Of a stretch of 7,104 bases of DNA, positions 5,866 to 7,104 are shown piece after piece. The first letter of the stretch is position 1. The number at the start of each line of letters is the position of its first letter. A program made the position numbers and the translations under genes. Source of the DNA: Sphingobacterium thalpophilum (lineage in GTDB: Bacteria > Bacteroidota > Bacteroidia > Flavobacteriales > Flavobacteriaceae); the NCBI GenBank assembly GCA_943325255.2, contig CALPOS020000107.1, positions 1 through 7,104 of the forward strand, written 5' to 3'. A model generated the notes under the pieces. It saw only the letters and a program-made list of their open reading frames with translations. It did no database searches and had not been told where the DNA came from.

Positions 5866-6960
5866 TTAAACGTTGAATCGGAAGTGCATGACATCTCCAT
5901 CTTTTACGATGTATTCTTTCCCTTCTACTCTCAACTTACCGGCTTCTTTCACTTTTGATTCCGAACCATAGGTGACATAATCGTCGAAAGCGATTACTTC
6001 CGCCCGAATAAATCCTTTTTCGAAATCGGTGTGAATGACTCCGGCCGCTTGCGGCGCTGTTGCGCCAATGTTGATGGTCCAAGCACGCACTTCTTTAACA
6101 CCAGCGGTAAAATAAGTTTGCTGTTTTAGTAATTTGTAAGCGGCGCGAATAAGAACTGACGCTCCTGGTTCTTGCAGACCTAAATCTTCAAGAAACATTT
6201 TACGCTCTTCATAAGTTTCGAGTTCGGTGATATCGGCTTCCGTTCCTACGGCCAAAACGATAATTTCCGCATTTTCGTCTTTTACCAATTCGCGAACTTG
6301 ATCTACATATTTGTTTCCGTTGACTGCGGAACCTTCATCGACATTACACACGTACAAAACTGGTTTTGAAGTGATCAATTGGAAGTTTTCCATTAATTCT
6401 TCTTCGTCGAAATTCTTAGGTTCGACTGTTCTCGCGGACTTGGCTTGCAATAAAGCTTCACGAATTCTGTTTAAAAACGCTTCTTCCACTTGCGCCTCTT
6501 TGTTTCCGGTTTTGGCGGCACGCTTTACTTTTTCGAGACGTTTGTCTACGGTTTCTAAATCTTTCAGTTGCAATTCGATGTCAATCGTTTCTTTGTCGCG
6601 AATCGGATTTACATTGCCATCAACATGCACAATATTATCATTGTCAAAACAGCGTAATACATGAATTATCGCGTTGCATTCTCTTATATTTCCAAGAAAT
6701 TGATTTCCTAAACCTTCTCCTTTGCTAGCGCCTTTTACCAGTCCAGCAATATCTACAATATCCACCGTTGCCATTTGAACACGCTCAGGCTTTACCAATG
6801 CTTCTAGTTTCTCAATCCTTGGATCTGGCACATTTACGACACCAATATTTGGTTCGATGGTACAAAACGGAAAATTGGCGCTTTGTGCTTTTGCGTTCGA
6901 CAAACAATTGAATAAAGTTGATTTTCCTACGTTGGGTAATCCTACAATTCCTGCTTTCAT
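5866..6960 (-). CDS. ychF: YchF, redox-regulated ribosome-binding ATPase (Obg family)
   Basis: This 364-residue protein matches the usual length of YchF/OLA1, a cytoplasmic P-loop protein that binds ribosomes and, unlike most relatives, prefers ATP to GTP. The P-loop GLPNVGKS (7-14), the G3 motif DIAGL (70-74) with the glycine-rich KGASKGEGLGNQFL after it, and the G4 variant NVDE (206-209) in place of NKxD are visible; the NxxE-type G4 is the feature linked to ATP preference. A helical middle region (about 120-190) is followed by the C-terminal TGS domain (about 280-364) ending KEYIVKDGDVMHFRFNV. Cys33 in FPFCTIEPN corresponds to the redox-sensitive Cys35 of E. coli YchF. The start is the ATG at 6960 because the MKAGIVGLPNVGKS beginning is diagnostic. 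It appears to be a single-gene unit with a -7 box upstream and a terminator downstream. Confidence 0.97.
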   Translation of the reverse strand: MKAGIVGLPNVGKSTLFNCLSNAKAQSANFPFCTIEPNIGVVNVPDPRIEKLEALVKPERVQMATVDIVDIAGLVKGASKGEGLGNQFLGNIRECNAIIHVLRCFDNDNIVHVDGNVNPIRDKETIDIELQLKDLETVDKRLEKVKRAAKTGNKEAQVEEAFLNRIREALLQAKSARTVEPKNFDEEELMENFQLITSKPVLYVCNVDEGSAVNGNKYVDQVRELVKDENAEIIVLAVGTEADITELETYEERKMFLEDLGLQEPGASVLIRAAYKLLKQQTYFTAGVKEVRAWTINIGATAPQAAGVIHTDFEKGFIRAEVIAFDDYVTYGSESKVKEAGKLRVEGKEYIVKDGDVMHFRFNV

Positions 6961-6986
6961 TTTGGTGGCTTATTTTAAAAAGTGTG

Positions 6987-6994
6987 CAAATATA
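6987..6994 (-). promoter_or_regulatory. -7 box candidate for ychF
   Basis: On the minus strand TATATTTG (6994-6987) is a perfect match to the Bacteroidetes -7 motif TAnnTTTG and sits 26 bases before the ychF ATG. No good TTTG is seen about 20 bases further upstream, so the -33 element is weak or absent. Confidence 0.55.
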
Positions 6995-7062
6995 AGGTTA
7001 AAATTGTATTGAATGGTAGAATAATATCTCGCAGCAGAAAAAATGACCCGATGAATTTTTGC

Positions 7063-7104
7063 TTATTCTTGTACTTTTTCGAGATAATTCACGATTTCAT
7101 TTTC
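7063..7104 (-). CDS. Possible C-terminal tail of an unidentified upstream gene
   Basis: Entering from the window edge, a minus-strand frame reads ENEIVNYLEKVQE and then stops at TAA (7065-7063). The mix of Glu, Lys and Val/Leu/Ile looks like the last helix of a soluble protein, and the strand agrees with all neighbours. Thirteen codons are too few to name a family. The alternative is a plus-strand frame starting at the ATG at 7051, which gives a hydrophobic MNFCLFLYFF beginning and is also open to the edge; I consider it less likely. Confidence 0.4.
   Translation of the reverse strand, partial: ENEIVNYLEKVQE

Noticed and set aside
7022..7062. Terminator of the gene upstream of ychF
   Set aside because: Only a weak, bulged A/T pairing (gcaaaaat with atttttt-ctgc) can be drawn, and there is no GC-rich stem.

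Overview
The window looks like a piece of a Flavobacteriia (Bacteroidetes) chromosome, most likely Flavobacterium or a close relative. The reasons are the AT-rich composition, Bacteroidetes-type promoter motifs (TAnnTTTG-like -7 boxes, with TTTG near -33 in one case), the absence of strong Shine-Dalgarno sites, parE and parC side by side, and intergenic repeats with a core of the gagcgcagtcgagg type. This assignment is inferred from style and protein families, not from a database match. All five recognised genes lie on the minus strand, so the natural reading direction is from base 7104 down to base 1.

In that direction the layout is as follows. (1) 7104-7063: a probable 13-codon C-terminal tail of an unidentified gene. 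(2) 6960-5866: ychF, a conserved P-loop ATPase of the Obg family, with a good -7 box upstream and a clear intrinsic terminator downstream (5831-5803). (3) 5728-3065: a two-gene operon made of a soluble FIST-domain sensor protein and, 3 bases later, a soluble hybrid histidine kinase with a C-terminal receiver domain. A promoter candidate precedes the pair. (4) 3064-2721: a 344-base intergenic region carrying a repeat block and a degenerate array of 7-base units. (5) 2720-858: parE, topoisomerase IV subunit B, complete. (6) 857-700: an intergenic gap almost filled by a long imperfect hairpin element. (7) 699-1: the N-terminal 233 codons of parC, which runs off the window.

The housekeeping part (ychF, parE, parC) is ordinary. 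ParE and ParC form the A2B2 topoisomerase IV that decatenates daughter chromosomes. The accessory part is the FIST/hybrid-kinase pair. It fits a model in which a separate cytoplasmic FIST protein binds a small ligand or haem and controls a kinase that has no PAS, GAF or membrane sensor of its own. This is similar in principle to the NosP/NahK nitric-oxide systems of proteobacteria. The phosphorelay partner and the output are not in the window. The two intergenic repeat regions share a nearly identical 19-base core in opposite orientation and are the least explained DNA here.
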